DNA of 64,000 nt, taken from contig JARCOQ010000016.1 of NCBI GenBank assembly GCA_029207755.1, positions 15,211,307 through 15,275,306 on the forward strand, in the 5' to 3' direction. The notes below the pieces were generated by a model, which saw nothing but the letters and a program-made list of their open reading frames with translations, made no database searches and was not told the DNA's origin. Below, in pieces: positions 1-25,523 of this stretch. This stretch comes from Chamaea fasciata. Taxonomy: Eukaryota > Chordata > Aves > Passeriformes > Sylviidae. Position 1 is the stretch's first letter. Every line of letters starts with the position of its first letter. The position numbers and the translations under genes are program-made.

Positions 1-3000
1 TAATAAACCATATGCCCCTGTTACTTAAATAGAAGAAATTTAAAATTGGAAAAGCCTCCAGGAGCATCTGGAAGTTCAGCACCTGTGGAAAATCAGCGGC
101 TGAAGGAGCTGTATATGAAGTGAGGGCAGAGAGAAGAGCCCATAAAGGGCTCAGTGGAAAAAGAGGAGTGTTTGGAAGTCTTTCATCTTCCCATTGCAGT
201 GTTCAGATGCGACTCCAGCTGCTTTCTATTCTGGGATGCAGGGAAATGTGTGCCCACACGTGGCTATTGCAGCTCGGAAAGAGCAGCTCCGGGTTGACCC
301 GAGGGTTGGGAAATCATTCTGCTGTACAGTAAGAGGAATTCAGAGGATGATGAAGATGCATTGCCGGGACTTGAGAGATTCACATTTCATTTCTGAATTT
401 GTCTTAGACTTAGTGGTCTGTCTGTGCTTTGTCTGCTGTCTAGTCCCCATGGAAGGAGAATCCAAGGCTCTCTGAAACACCAGTTTGCTGCAGGCACAGA
501 GGTATGCACAGAGAAATCTGTCCAGCTGTGGAGCTGTATTCTTTTCAGGTGCTGGTGGTGTTCCTTAGGTTGCAGGGGGAAAATCAGTCCCCACCAGATA
601 CCTTGTGGAAAAAGGGAATGTGGCAGCCAGGCAGGTGTTGCAAGCTAAGGAGGACACAGCCATCTCTCTGTATTCACTGGAGATCAAATGGGCACTGGAA
701 TTCCTTTGCTTCAGGAGGGGCTTCTCCCTGTTCTCTCCTGGCTATTTCAGGCAACTGGCATCCCAGATTCTCCTTGTTTCTGGTTCCTTAAAAGTTAAGA
801 ATTTTATTTCCTGTCCTTCTGAACTGTGAACTCTCCACAGTCAACAAGAAATGCACTTATGAGCTCAGGACGAAGATATGAACATCCCACTTGTGCTGCA
901 TTGCTGGATGCTCCCTAACCCTGTGTCCCATCCCAGGCACTTCTGCCCAAACCTTCAACCCCTTTTTGAGGCTGAAGAGCCAAGGCATGACCCTTCTGGA
1001 GCAGGGGCAGGACACTGAGAGGTGGCAGTTAGCAGCCCCGCGAGTGGGGGACGAGCAGTGGTGGCTGGCTTGCTCACACGGTGCTCACCAGCATCCCAGG
1101 CAGGCAGAGATCTCTTGCAGCCTGGTTCTCCTGATGGTTTTCCCCCCAGGAGTGATGCATATCCCACTTGACTGCCAGGCCCTCCCCTCTCCTGGTGTGG
1201 TTCACCAGCTTTGACAGGAAGGGACAACCCCGCTGCAGGCTTTCACCATTTGTCACAATAAATTGCTTCTTTCTCCTGCTGCGTGGGGGAGATGCTGGTT
1301 TGTTTGCCCTGAGTCTGAACAGCACCTGAGGCAGCTTCTCCCACTCCTTGCTCTTCCTCCCCCCGAGCCTTCAAGGAGAGCAGAGCCTGCTGCAGCTGGC
1401 GAGAGGCTCCCCAAAGCTTGCCCGGTGCAGCAATGAGTTTTGTGTGCTCTTGCATTCAGCTGCTTGACCTGACATGACCTGGGAAGAGGAACAGAGCTGG
1501 AGAGGCTCCCGGAGCAGGAAAGGTGGGAGCCGTCTGTGAGGCTGGTGGGGTTTGCTGCTGGCTGTGGTGGTCCCCCTCTAGCCCGGGTCAGTACAGGGGG
1601 AGGGCCTGGCTCGGGCACAGCAGCTGCCCCAGGCCTTGGTGTGTCTAATCCAGCACCTGGCAGGGAGTGTGAGCGCACCTGGAAGTTGTGCGTGGAGCCA
1701 AGGACTCAGTGGAGAGCGTGTGTGTGTGTGCGCGTGTACAAACTGCAGTACCCAGCTCAACTGGGACTCTGTGCATCTTTGGATGGGTTTCCTCATGTAG
1801 GAGAGGGGACTTTCAGATTTGCCCTCTGCCTTCTGACCTTGGTCAGAAGGAGCTGGTGACGTGCCCAGGCATGTTGAGAGCTAGCAGGGTGTGCTGTTGG
1901 TGGCAGTGGGGGAACCTCCATCCTTGCCTGTCCCTCGCTGCTGGATGACGTTTGTAGCATAGCTGCAGTGGCTTCATTACTGTGCCCTGATAAGGCACAC
2001 ACTGAACTCCAGGGATGCTGGAGGGTGCCAGAGTTCCTCTCTTTTCCTCCAGCCCCTGGCAGTCTGTCTTTCTCCCTGCGGATCCGTGCAAAGCTTGTTG
2101 GCTGAGATATTAAGCGTGAACTGCTTTCCTGAGGTCCAGGACTGGCTTAGCTCTCCATTAAGGCCTGTTAATCATGCTGAGGAGCCTGACAGCTGCTGGC
2201 CATGGAGCACAGTGCCCTGCTGCCTTCCAGCTCTCCGGGATGGGCCTGCCCAGGGTGCCCCAGTGTCGCTGGCAGCCATGGGAAGGGCACTGCCTGCTCT
2301 GCAGAGCTTGGCTTGAGAACTTTCCTCGTTTGCAGGAAGGGTTCCAGCAGCAGCTCTGCCAGGAGCTAGGAGGGTGGCCAAGTTAAAGCCCTAGGAGAGG
2401 AGAAAGAGGAGGCTGGGGGCTCTGCTACAACCTGCCAGGCTGTATCCCTTCTCTCCTTAGTCTCAGACCTCATGGAAACATGAGTCTTCCTCTCTCCCTC
2501 CATCCCAAATGGTACCAAGCTCTTACTGCTGGTGATTTTTGTATTAATTGCACCCTGGAGCTATGCTTTGATTTATTTTATCAGGGAGAATTTAGGGAAG
2601 AATATGGCTGTTTCTGAAGCAAATAGCAGCCTGCCTGACGTAGGGCTGGGAACTGGAGGGACAAAAGGAGAGAGGGGCTTGGCAGTGCCCTCCTACCTCC
2701 TTCCTGTGCCTGTGCCACGATAGCTCCAGCACCCCACTACCCCCACGGGGCTGTGAGGGGCAGGCAAACACCTCCACACTCGTGTGGCATCCCCCAGCAG
2801 CACAGGCCTCAAAGGCAGCAAATGGCTTTGAATTTCCTTCTCATGCTGGGAAGAAGGGGTTTTATTTTACTCTCTGAAAGTGCAGGGTGGTGTTTTGGAG
2901 CTGAGCTGGTGGTGCTGACTGTGAGAGTGAGGTGGAGGCGTGGAGCTGCTCCCAGAGCATCACCTGCAGCTCCTCAAACCTGTCCCATGCCTTGCTCTCC

Positions 3001-5304
3001 AAATACGAGACACCCAAAGAGATGTCCTCTGCTCCATTCCCTCCCACCTTTCATTTGAAATCCTTCCATTTTGAGCTCTTCTGCCTATCCCTCCCACTTT
3101 TCCTACTCAAGATTCTGTTGGGTTTTGAAATTTAAACCTCCCATGATTTGAAATGAATTAGTGTAACAGTAGTATTGAAGAACATCACCTTCCCAGCATC
3201 TTGCTAGTCCTAGAGCTGGTGCATTGGTCATAAATCCTCTCCCTGCTGTTCTTGATATTCCCTAATTTTTATATATCTTACTTTGTCCTAACATCAGAGG
3301 AGGCTTGGAGATCTGTGTTCCCATCTCTGTGTGACGTGACCTGCTCACATGTTCAGTGCTTCCTCTGTTTTAGGAGGTCACAAATTTTGCTGGACAAGTT
3401 TATTTTACGTGGGAAACTTCCTGCTCAGACCACAGATGGAGTGTAGTTATAAAAACCATACAGGGTAGCTGATCCAGTTTTTACCAGGCTTTCTGAAAAA
3501 CAAAACTACTTTTCTCAAAGTGTTTTCTTGCTCCAAGTGTGCAAGAAGCTGAAGCTACAAGTGTCCAACAGAACTTGGGGCCATCAGTCTTCTAGGATTC
3601 AGGCCTTCTATTGACAAAAAAAAGATAAAATTCTTGAATTCTTGTGTTGTATTTGCTGGAGGACTCTGGGCTTTTCTCCCCTGAAAAATCAGGGGTTTGG
3701 GGAGCTGCAGTCATGCTGAAACACTCAATGATGTTTTGGCAGAACCAGAGGCCCTTTGTGCTTTCGACACCCAAGTTACACCAATTTCATGCCACCATGA
3801 CAAACCCCTATATAATTGCTGTACCTCCTTTCTGTGTTTGCTCTTGAGAGAGTTCAAATACCCATTATTTGTAGATTTTGGTCAGTGTTGTGCAATCAAA
3901 GCAAGGCTGTTCAGTTCGTCACCTCCTGGAGCCAAATCAATGTGTTAATGCCCATAGCACAATGCTGGCCTGAGCTCTGGACACAAATTTCCTCCCCCTG
4001 CTATAATATTTGGGTGCAAATGGAGCTCAGTATTTTTTGCTTTTAATTTCCCCAGGCACACAAAGGACTGGGGAAGTTAGGTACAGAGAAGGTAAATAAA
4101 GTCATTGAGTAAGAGGAATGATGGCAGCAGTAGCACTGTGCTAAATTGGTTTCTTTGAAGTTAAGTGTGATTGCAACTGCAGAAATTTCCCCTGCTTGCA
4201 TGCAGGGAGGCAAGATGAGGTTATTAATTATAACAATGGGCTGGAATTGATCTTAATGAGAAATAGTGCAGCTTGGGAGGAGCTTGAGGCTGTGCTGGTG
4301 GCTGTCCCCAGGGCTGGGGCTCCAGAAGGACCTTCCAGGGCCATTCTCCTGCCAGCTTGGCTGCTCCAAACCCTGTCCCATGATGGTCCCGTGCTACTGA
4401 GTGCCCCCATCCTGGGTTTTGAAGAAGTCACATTGCTGTTGGCCTTCTCACCTGGGCCCTGCATCTCGATAACCTTGCTCAGGTGCAGGAGGTGCTGCTT
4501 TAGGCTCAGAGACCTCATCAAAAGCTCGTGAATCCAGAGCCTGCAAAACTTTCAAGCAAAGCTAGAACTTGGACTTTGCTGACCTCCTTGGAATACTCAG
4601 TCTGCCTCCTCCTTTTGTATCCCCAGGGACTGTAATTGTTGCCCTGGCAGACATACGGGAAACTTGCTCATTAGCCGAGCAGCCTTTGGGAATGGTCTTG
4701 TCCCAGCGTGCCTGTGCTCTGCCAGCCAAACTGGTTTTCTTCTGAGAGCTCATTTCTTACAACACTGCAGCAATTAAGGTATATTAAAGGCTAATCGTGC
4801 CCAGCCTGTTTTTCTCACAAGACAAGCCTTCCAGATTCTGATTCTGCTTTGATGAAGAGTGATGCAAGTCTCTTGTCTCCTGTCCATCAGTTTAGGGTAA
4901 TGCTCCCTGTGTGTCTCTAGGCTCGGAGAGGAGCCAGCGAGAGGCACGCTCCTTCCAGGTGTGTGTCGCTTGACATTTCTGCAGCAGCTCCAGTAACTTC
5001 AGGTGGGCACATCCCTCCGAAGACTCTGCCCCTTCCCTCCCTTTTCCTGAACAAAAGCAGGGATTTCAGCCATGAGGAGGAGCATGCAAGCCATGCCAGT
5101 CTCCTCAGCTTCACTTCTCCATCAAAGCCAGACTTCGGTGTGTGTCACAGGAACTTTCAGGGTGCTCCTGTCCCAGCTGTGCTTCTGCCCTCCTCCAGTT
5201 TCCCACCACACTCTGAACACGTGCCTTGGTGTCTCTTCATGGCTGGTGGAGGATAGAGGAACGTGTTCTCTGCCCCACTCGCACCCCTTGCAAGCACTTG
5301 TATT
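1..5304. other. Probable CAPN15 5' intron or upstream flank, no gene seen
   Basis: No exon, RNA gene or full repeat could be recognised on either strand. All open frames here are short and have no familiar motif. CAPN15 needs an untranslated exon left of 13100, and no CpG island is visible in this stretch, so it is best read as intron 1 of that gene or its upstream flank. A relatively AT-rich patch around 4130-4270, with TTATTAATTATAAC, is the only piece that resembles conserved noncoding DNA. The assignment is inference. Confidence 0.45.
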
Positions 5305-5440
5305 TACAGAGCATTGCCTTGGAATTGCCCAACGTTCTCAGGCACAGGGTGGGATTGTTGGAGTGTCCTGTGCAGGGCCAGGAGTTGGACTCATGATCAT
5401 TGTGGGTCCCTTCCAGCTCAGGGCATTCTGTGATTCTATG
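5305..5440 (+). mobile_element. CR1 LINE fragment, 3' end
   Basis: The segment contains the CR1 3' region phrase GCAGGGCCAGGAGTTGGACT, then a TGGGTCCCTTCCAGCTC block, and finishes with CATTCTGTGATTCTATGA, the degenerate CR1 tail. The copy is 5'-truncated and has no open reading frame. It shares the same phrases with the copy at 52855-53346. Confidence 0.8.
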
Positions 5441-6639
5441 AAGTCCTTTCTTGCCTGTCCCACAGCAAGATGTCCTCTCTCACCCTCACATCTGACTGGC
5501 AATCCCTGTTTTTGGGGAGGTGACAAGAGAGTAAATAGCAGGGACAGCTGCAGTTTGAGAGTTTGTTCTGTGGCTTTGTTGGCTGCCAGAAAACTCCTGT
5601 GCTAAGTGCACTCTGTACAGCTGGGCCAGTGTTTTTTCTCTCAGACCTCTCATTAGCAGAGTTCAGCTTCCCCCTGGGAACTTCTCATTAAAACTCCCAG
5701 CCTCTTCTCTCCCTGGCTGTTGGAGCACATCTGAGCTGCTGGAGCAGTGTCCAGTGTGGGAAAAGAAGAAACTGAACAGAAACTGTGCAAGAACCGTGTG
5801 GAGGTTTGATGCAATGGGACCAAGAAATTCTCAGGAACTGGAGTGTGTCATCAGCTTGGGAAACTCTGTGTGTCTGTCCGAGCCTCTTGGCACCTCTGGG
5901 GAGGGTTGTGTGGTGTTGCTGGGTATTTTATGGCCCCATTCACCATGAAGTGCTCACCCTTGCATGGTTTCCTGCTGCAGAATTAGACCTTTTTTTCCCT
6001 CCCTTCTGCTTTGATGAGGGATTTTCGCCTGCCACCATTGCTTTATTAAACAGGAAAAATCCTGTTTCAATTAATTGCAGGCTGTGGCCAGGAGAAAACG
6101 CCATTTTTTGCATAAATGTGATTGTCCTGATCCAGTGAATGGTCAGGAGCGCTGATACTGGGCAGAGGAAGCCGCCAGAGAGAGGGGATGTCCTGGCCAC
6201 AGGAGAGTTTGTCATGGAAGGGGACCAGGCTGGTCCCTTGGCTGATTTTCCATCCCCGGCCTAAGCTGTGTTTCTGGGAACTCGTTGACAGTTTGTCCTG
6301 GATTGACACTAAAGAGTGAGAGCAGATATAAATATATAATAAAGCTCTGGAGTGCTCAAAAATTAATATTTCAGGATCAAGAAGTCTTTATTTCCTCAAG
6401 TGCTTCAACAAAAGGGGGAATTTGTGTAGTTGTAATTGTTGTGGTTCCCTTCCACCGACTGAAGGAACAAAGGGAGCTCAGAGCAAAGCCCCAGCTCTGG
6501 TCTTGGCTGAAGGCGATGCCTGGTGTCAGAGGTTTCATGAAGAAAGTGATGACCTTTTTGGAGCTGTTTTTGATGTTGGAGCTCTAAAGTGGTCAGAGCG
6601 CTGGAGCGTGAGTCCTTCAAGGAGAGGTGAGGGTGCTGG
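5441..6639. other. Unannotated interval, probable intron
   Basis: I see no exon, RNA gene or clear repeat here. A short stretch near 6565-6625 may be an eroded piece of the CR1 copy that follows. Confidence 0.4.
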
Positions 6640-7121
6640 GCTCAGTCAGGAATTCAACACAAGAAAGATGTTGCCCTGCTGGGGTGAGTCCAGAGGAACC
6701 CACTGAGTTGATTACTAAGAGCTGGAGCCTCCTCTGCTCTGGAGCCAGGCTGGAGAGCTGGGGGTGTTCACCTGCAGAAGAGAAGGCTCAGAGCCCCTTC
6801 CAGGGCCTAAAGGGGCTCCAGGAGAGCTGGAGAGAGATTTGGGACAAGGGATGGAGGGACAGGACACAGGGAATGGCTTCCCACCGGCAGAGGGGAGGGA
6901 TATTGGGAAGGAATTGTTCCCTGAGAGGGTGGGGAGGCCCTGGCACAGGATGCCCAAAGAAGCTGTGGCTGCCCCTGGATCCCTGGAAGTGTCCAAGGCC
7001 AGGTTGGACAGGGCTTGGAGCAACCTGGGATGGGGGGAGGTGTCCCTGCCCATGGCAGGTGTTGGAACTGGATGATTTTTAAGGTCCTTTCCAACTCAAA
7101 CTATTCCATGATTCCATGATT
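6640..7121 (+). mobile_element. CR1 LINE fragment, 3' end
   Basis: This is a 5'-truncated CR1 copy. It carries the usual order of landmarks: a GAGAAGAGAAGGCTC-like block (6773-6792), GGCCCTGGCACAGGATGCCC, CCCTGGAAGTGTCCAAGGCC, TGCCCATGGCAGG, a GGTCCTTTCCAACTC block, and the tail ATTCCATGATTCCATGATT. The reverse transcriptase frame is not preserved. Confidence 0.9.
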
Positions 7122-7134
7122 AGTTCCATCTGGA

Positions 7135-7480
7135 GAGAAAGCATTGAAGGAGCTCCAGCAATACCTACAGACACATCATCCAGAGGTCAGAGCCAGGCTC
7201 TTCACAGAAGCACATGGTGGGAGAGCCGGAAACAACAAACATAGGATGAAACAGGAGAGTGTCCAGCTGGATGTAAGGAGAAGTATTTCTGCCCAAGGAC
7301 AGTCAGTTAGTTGAGGTCACTGCCCAGAGAGGTTGTGAAGTCTCCATGCTTGGAGGTTTTTGAGACCAGACTGTCTAAACCTGCTGCAATCCCTTTGAGA
7401 GATCCAGCTTGAAGCAGGAGTTTGGGCTGGAGACCACCCTGAGGTCTCTTCTGACCTGAGTTTCTCTGGGATCCTCCATG
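7135..7480 (+). mobile_element. Older CR1 LINE fragment
   Basis: A more diverged CR1 relative begins 13 bases after the previous copy, in the same orientation. It shows AGCCAGGCTCTTCACAGA, TGCCCAGAGAGGTTGTGAAG and TCTCCATGCTTGGAGG, then TGAGGTCTCTTCTGACCTGA. The wording fits an older CR1 subfamily than the copy at 6640-7121. Confidence 0.75.
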
Positions 7481-7741
7481 CTTGCTCTTGTGGAAGTGGG
7501 GTGCTGCTTTTGCACACACGTGGAGACATGCAGCCTCTGGTTTTTGGGAGTGTTTGTGCCATTGCAGTGGGACCACCTGGCACAGCCTGGCAAAGATACT
7601 TCGATAGAGTGCTCCAGGAAAGTGTGGCTGAGTTAGGGGAGGGTCTCTTTGCTGTCTCTTCTCTTGCTCAGCAGATCTGGGAGAAAAGGGCAAAGGGACA
7701 GGTCCCTTCTGGTGTTTTATTTTTGTCCATGTTTCTCCAAG

Positions 7742-7778
7742 ACAGAATATCCTGAAGTTGGAAGGGTCCTGGAAGGAT
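7742..7778 (-). mobile_element. Short CR1 3'-end fragment, inverted
   Basis: AGAATATCCTGAAGTTGGAA followed by GGGTCCTGG is the reverse complement of a CR1 3' terminus, seen in fuller form at 20716-20835 and 38355-38423. Only a few tens of bases remain. Confidence 0.5.
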
Positions 7779-10700
7779 GGGGTGAAGGTCACTGGTATTA
7801 AAGCCTGTTTTATTATCTTGTTTCACTTTGGAGGCAGGATTTGGAAGTACTTATGCAACTTGCCGTGTTCGGATGATTCCAGCACAGAGCTGGTGACACT
7901 TTCCTTTATAGCCTTGAGGGTTCAGAAGTGTGAATCAGAGACTGTTTGTCTCCACTGATGCTCCTACAGAAACTTGTACCAAGTGGAAAGTCCCAGCTCC
8001 CCGTGTTTCTGTGTTGCTCTGCCAGTATATCTGCTGCAACCTTCCAGGTCCAGCCTCCCAGCCCTTGCCTGGCTCTGCAAGAGTGAGTCAGCTCAGCCAA
8101 CAGCATCTCCTCGTCCGGCCTTCATGATCCCAACCCACGTGTGCTCCTAACAGTGCACTGCCAGAGGGATTCTGAGTGGATCCTGACCTCCTGCACCCCT
8201 TCCTGGTGGGCACAGGTGCCTTCTGCTCCTGCTGGCTCTGAAGATGTGGTAGGTCCGCGTGGGAGAAGGCTCAGCAGTCCTCTCTTAGGTCAGGGTCCGC
8301 AGTGCTACTGAAAGAAAATGAAATGGGAAATATTAAATAGAAAGCATGGGGTTGAGGGGAAGGGATTCACAGCTCACAGACATTGAGGCAGGATTTGTTT
8401 AGGGTTTTTTTGGTAATTTTTCTTCCACAAAATTCTGGTGCTTTTTCTTGTATTTGTCAGTGAGGATTTTGCTGGGATGCATTTTGTGTCAGAGAGCTCG
8501 GGGTTTGTGTTGCTGACTAGAACAATTGATTTTTATTTATTTGTTTATTTACTGCGGGAGAGAAATGAAGCCGTAAGTTTTAAGACTTTAGCTGCTCTGG
8601 AGGAGTTTTGTTTAGAGAAACAGCCTGATTGTGTTGCTGCGTGTGATTGACACAAGCTCCTCTAATCCTGTTGCCAGTGTGGACTCTGCAGCAGAGCTCT
8701 GGGATCTCTCACTCTGGTGTCCAGGTCACCTCGAGCCGTTCTCTGGCACTCCAGGGTGCTTCTGCCCAGGGGTGGGTGCTGTCTGCTGCCCTGGAGCTCA
8801 GCTGCACATCACACAGCCCTTGGCACACCACCAGCTCCCTGCCAGCAGGAAGGACGCAAACTGCAGGATTTTGGGCACTTTGCGATTTCCTACCCTGCCT
8901 TGTTCCTTCCTGTCTTGCCCGCTTCAGAGAAATCTTGGGTCCCAGATGGTGCCCAGAGATGGTGACCATCCCTGGACGGTTTGGTGGCTTTGTAGGAGCC
9001 AGGGCTCTGCAGCAGCTGCACTCAGCAAACTCATCGCTCAGCAGAGCCTGGGTCGGGGATATCACTGTCCTGAAGTGGTTTTGGAAGGTGACCAGCTGGA
9101 ACCTTCTTAATCCCTGGAGCAGTGAGGTTCCCTGGGACCTGATCAGTGTATTGAAAGCTGCCTGCTTGGTTGAGTACCTTCTATATTATTTTTTAAGCAT
9201 GATAATTACACTGCTGCAATTGCCAAGGTAGGGGCACTCCTGCCAACGCAGTGGTGCCTCCTGCCAGCTGATGTCTCCTGCCTTGGTTGGGGGGAGCTGC
9301 TGTGGTGGGAAGCACAGCCATGCGGATCCAGCCCCATCCATGCTGCTGGAGGTGTGGGGTTGTAGCCTGTTACCCTTTCCTTGCACCCCAAGCTGCCCTT
9401 TTTGTGTGCAGCCCAAAGGAGCCTCCAGCAGCTCCCTGCTGCCAGGCTGCGGAGCGGATCCCTGTGTCACCGTGCTCCCTGTGAATTGTCCCCTAGGAAA
9501 GCCCTCCCGTGGGTGGGTGCTGCCAGGTCCCTGGTTTCAGAGGAGCTGCTCTCCTGCGGGAAGGTGGCAGGCAGTGTTTATCTCAGTTGTGTTTGCTGGG
9601 GCTGGAGGATGACTGTGTTAACACGCAGCAGATGGGCCTGGTGAATAGGTGCTGGAGATAACCCTATTTCCTCATGCAGTCTTGTTGCCTGCTGGGAAAG
9701 GAGCCAGCCAGGCTGTTTAAGGAGAACTGTGGAGCTTGGACAGGCTGAGGATGGATTTCTCCTTCAGCTGGTTCAGTTTTGGGAGGAAGTTGTTGCTGTG
9801 GGACAGAAGCTGCTGCCACAACCCACCACGTTCTGGTATGGGGTGGATGATGTAAAGGCAGGTTCCAGCCTGGTACCTGCTGGGATCTTTGGACCCTAAA
9901 TTTGATTCCATCCCAGGCAGGGACTGGAGCTGTCCATCAGTTCTAGGCGGGGGTGTGGGGAAAGCAGGCTGGTGTCCTGCCAGTCGCCAGGGCTGGGGGA
10001 TTGGTGGCTGGGAACCTGCAACTGGGGGGTGCAGCTGAAGGTTCATGTCCCATGTCCTCTGCCATGCTGTGTGTCTCCCACTCACTTTCAGGGAAAACTG
10101 TGTGGCTGCTGGGCACCACGATGTGCTACAGAAGGCAAGGAAGACTCCTGCCAAAACTTGTCATACTGGGGGCCCAGCCACTGCAGGACTTTAGAGGGAT
10201 GAGCTAATGGTCCTTTCAGAAGGCTTTTTGGTTTTCCCGAGAAAGTCAAGTAGGTGGAAATCCCAGCAGCATTTGAACAGTGTTAGGGGCCAACTCCCGT
10301 TGCATGGGGCAAGAAGATGGGACCAGGAGGGAGACAGTGTGACCAGAGAATGTCAAAGCTCCCCAGGGCTGTTCCAGGACACTGCAGTGTCCTGGCTTCC
10401 ACCTCCCTTCCAGCTGCCTGGAGCCTGGATCTCCAGCTGAGTGAAATGGTGCTGCCTTCCCTGAGCCTGCAGCTTGTTGCTGATGCCACATCAAGCAGGT
10501 CTGGTGATGCAGCTCATCCCAGTGTCCCCTTGTGTGGTACTTCTGTCTTTCAGGTTATCCTGGGTTTTCTTCTCTCTGTGGGAAGGGACAGGGTGATTCC
10601 TTCCACAGTCCTGTGGTGGCATTGCTAGAAACCTTTGCCTACTGGGTAGGACCATGGGTGTGTGAGGGACGTGCAGGAGGAAGATTGGTGGTTGCATGTC

Positions 10701-13099
10701 CCAATCCACAGAAAGCACTGCGGCATCTGCATTTTTGGGGGGATTTTTGGAGCCAACACTCTCCTGCACGGTGTGCACTGAGTAGCAGCATGGAACGCTG
10801 CAGGAGGATGCAGGTGGATGGCACAGGTTGCTGACAGCCTTCCCTTGCCTTTTGCTGATGCCTGTGTTTGATGAACCTCACCCAGTAAGACAAAAGGATC
10901 TGACAGGATCATGGTGCCCTTCATGGTCCCATTTGCTGTCAGAGCCGGGCAGCAGCTCCTTCCCTTCCTCTGCTTGAGGAATGATCTCCCTTTCAGATGT
11001 TGTGGACATGGTGCTGCCACAGGGGAGAGGGATGTACAGTGGCTCCCAGCTGTAGGACTTGAGGCAGAAAAATCAATGTTTATATTTCTCTTAGCTGGGA
11101 ATAACTCCACTAAATAAACACCTTGCAGAGTTCAAACGATGCAGGCACCGTATATGAACCAGAATGAATTTTCAAGCTCTCTCTTGCAATAAAATGGATT
11201 TCTTGATTTCAGGCTTTATTTAGAGAAACGTTTGATTTAAGAAGGGAGTTGAAGGTTATATCTGATCTCTGTGAGGTGGAGCTGCTCTTCCAGTGGCTGT
11301 GGAGCATGGTGTGGAAATGTGGTCGGATTGCTGCTGCTGGAGTGTTCCCAGGAGAGTTTCTCATGTACCAGCCAAAGGGAGGGTCACTTCCCTCCTCCCC
11401 AGGGGAGTTCTGGCTGCAGCCTCTGCCCCTCCAGACCTCTCTGCTGCATTGCAGTCTGCTCAGAGTCTTGGGAAGCTGCGTGTGCAGGTGCTGCTGCTTG
11501 GGATTCTGGAGGCCAGCCAGGACCCGGTTCCTTCCACAGGCTGCACCAGCATCTCAGAGCTGTCTGTGCCTGCCCTTTACGGGATTAAACACCCTCCTTC
11601 CCTTTGTTCCAGCCAGTCTGGTGGTTGAACTTGGTTGTTGAAGGGACGCTGGAGAAGGAGACAGTGGTGAGCCCACTGAGGTGCAGCTCCCATGACTTAG
11701 GCTGCTCTTGGTCTCTGGAAGTCTGACTTTGCTGTTCCTGGGAAGCGCTGAGGGCATGGGATGGACTTGGGGGCTTCTTCTGCACAGTTGACCCTGTCTG
11801 TGGGCTCAGGCAAGCAGAGCAGGGTAGAAGGGCTTGGAAGGGCCCTGCTCAGCTGGTGAGAGGCACAGCTGACCTGGGGCTGGGGTTCAAGATGGGGTTT
11901 AAGAATTGGCCGTCTTATCTGGGAGCAGGAGTGTGTGGAGGGGGGGGTTCCGGGCTCCCTGGTGCATGTTTAACTGAGGAGGAGCTGGTTTGTCCTTGTG
12001 TGAAGGAGGAGGAAGCAGGAAACTCTCCTTTAGCCCCACCTTTGGTCCAAGCTGCAGAAAATGACCCCAAGCAGGGGACAAAGGGCACCATGCAGGGCTG
12101 GGGTTTGCTCTTGGTGTGAGTGCATGTGTGGCATTCTGAAAGCAGCAGGAGGGCTGCACTGGGGTAAGACTGCTCTGGCAACCCGGGGATCACCATGGTC
12201 CATGAAGCTGGTGCTGCTGCTGCATTTCCTGAAAATTGAACCCGCCTAGAAAACGTGAGTTCCTGCCCTGGGACGAGGTGGTTGTGTCGTGTGTTGGACC
12301 CGCTCTCCCATCAGGGTTTCAGGCATTCCCAGGCAATGCTGGAGGTTGAAACCAAGGACTGGTGCAGCCAGAAGGGCATTATGGCCTCTCTACTGCAGCG
12401 ATAAGTGGGGAAGCAGCTGGAGCTGGGACATGGCTGAGCTTGGAAGCTGCTGGTGAGCTGTCCTGGCACTGGTGCACCATGGAGCTGCTGCTCCCAGGCT
12501 GGCTGGGCCAGTCTTCTGGCCCCAAAACCTCAGCCAAGTAGAAACTCCTCTGCACACCAAAGCCTGCCTTCCTTGGCTTGGTGGTGTCTGGTGTGGGACA
12601 ACACAGTTATCCCAGTATGGATAAGTGGTGTGGAGCTGAAAGGAGAGGAGGGAGTCAGGAAGAGTAAGTGAGACAGAGGTGGGGTGGAATAGAGAAGGAG
12701 GAAAGAATTAATGCTGGAACAGCAAGAAGGCAGAGCAGGGTGTCACCTCCTCCAAAGAGTTCCAAACGACCTGCAGACACACAAAGTTGCCGGGGTTGGG
12801 CACAGATATGGTGTGTTTGCTCACCAGGGCACAACCCCACTGTGAGAATGAGGTCAGTGGGTACTGGGCTGCTTCTTTTGCCCTTCCTGGAGCATTTTGG
12901 ATGGAAGTCAATGCATTGCCATGCACTTGAAGAATTTGTCAGTGCCAGAGGAGCAAGTGCCTGTGGAGCAGTGACTGGATTGATGGTTGCTCCCTTCCTT
13001 GAGGCAAGGTCCTGACCATGCCAGCCCAGGAAACACGTGGTACTGCTGCCTATTGGGTGGCCTTGGCCTCAGCCTCACGCTGTGTCTTCTTTCTTGCAG
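7779..13099 (+). other. Probable CAPN15 5' intron, ending in a strong acceptor
   Basis: No exon or repeat was recognised between the CR1 fragment and the first coding exon. The interval ends in the pyrimidine-rich tract TGTCTTCTTTCTTGCAG at 13083-13099, a strong 3' splice site. The short AT-rich region around 11100-11240 may be conserved intronic DNA, but that is only a visual impression. Confidence 0.5.
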
Positions 13100-13121
13100 C
13101 CACTCCCATTCTCCCGGCTCC

Positions 13122-25523
<12,402 letters not shown>

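Noticed and set aside
1..13099. 3' end of RAB11FIP3, the expected upstream neighbour in human gene order
   Set aside because: I looked for its conserved C-terminal Rab-binding region and saw nothing like it. The upstream gene must end left of the window.
12987..13121. Upstream in-frame extension of the CAPN15 reading frame beginning at an ATG at 12987 with a hydrophobic stretch
   Set aside because: It crosses the intron and the acceptor TTCTTGCAG at 13099. CAPN15 is cytosolic and its conserved N-terminus is MAAVREW at 13122, so the apparent signal peptide is translated intron.
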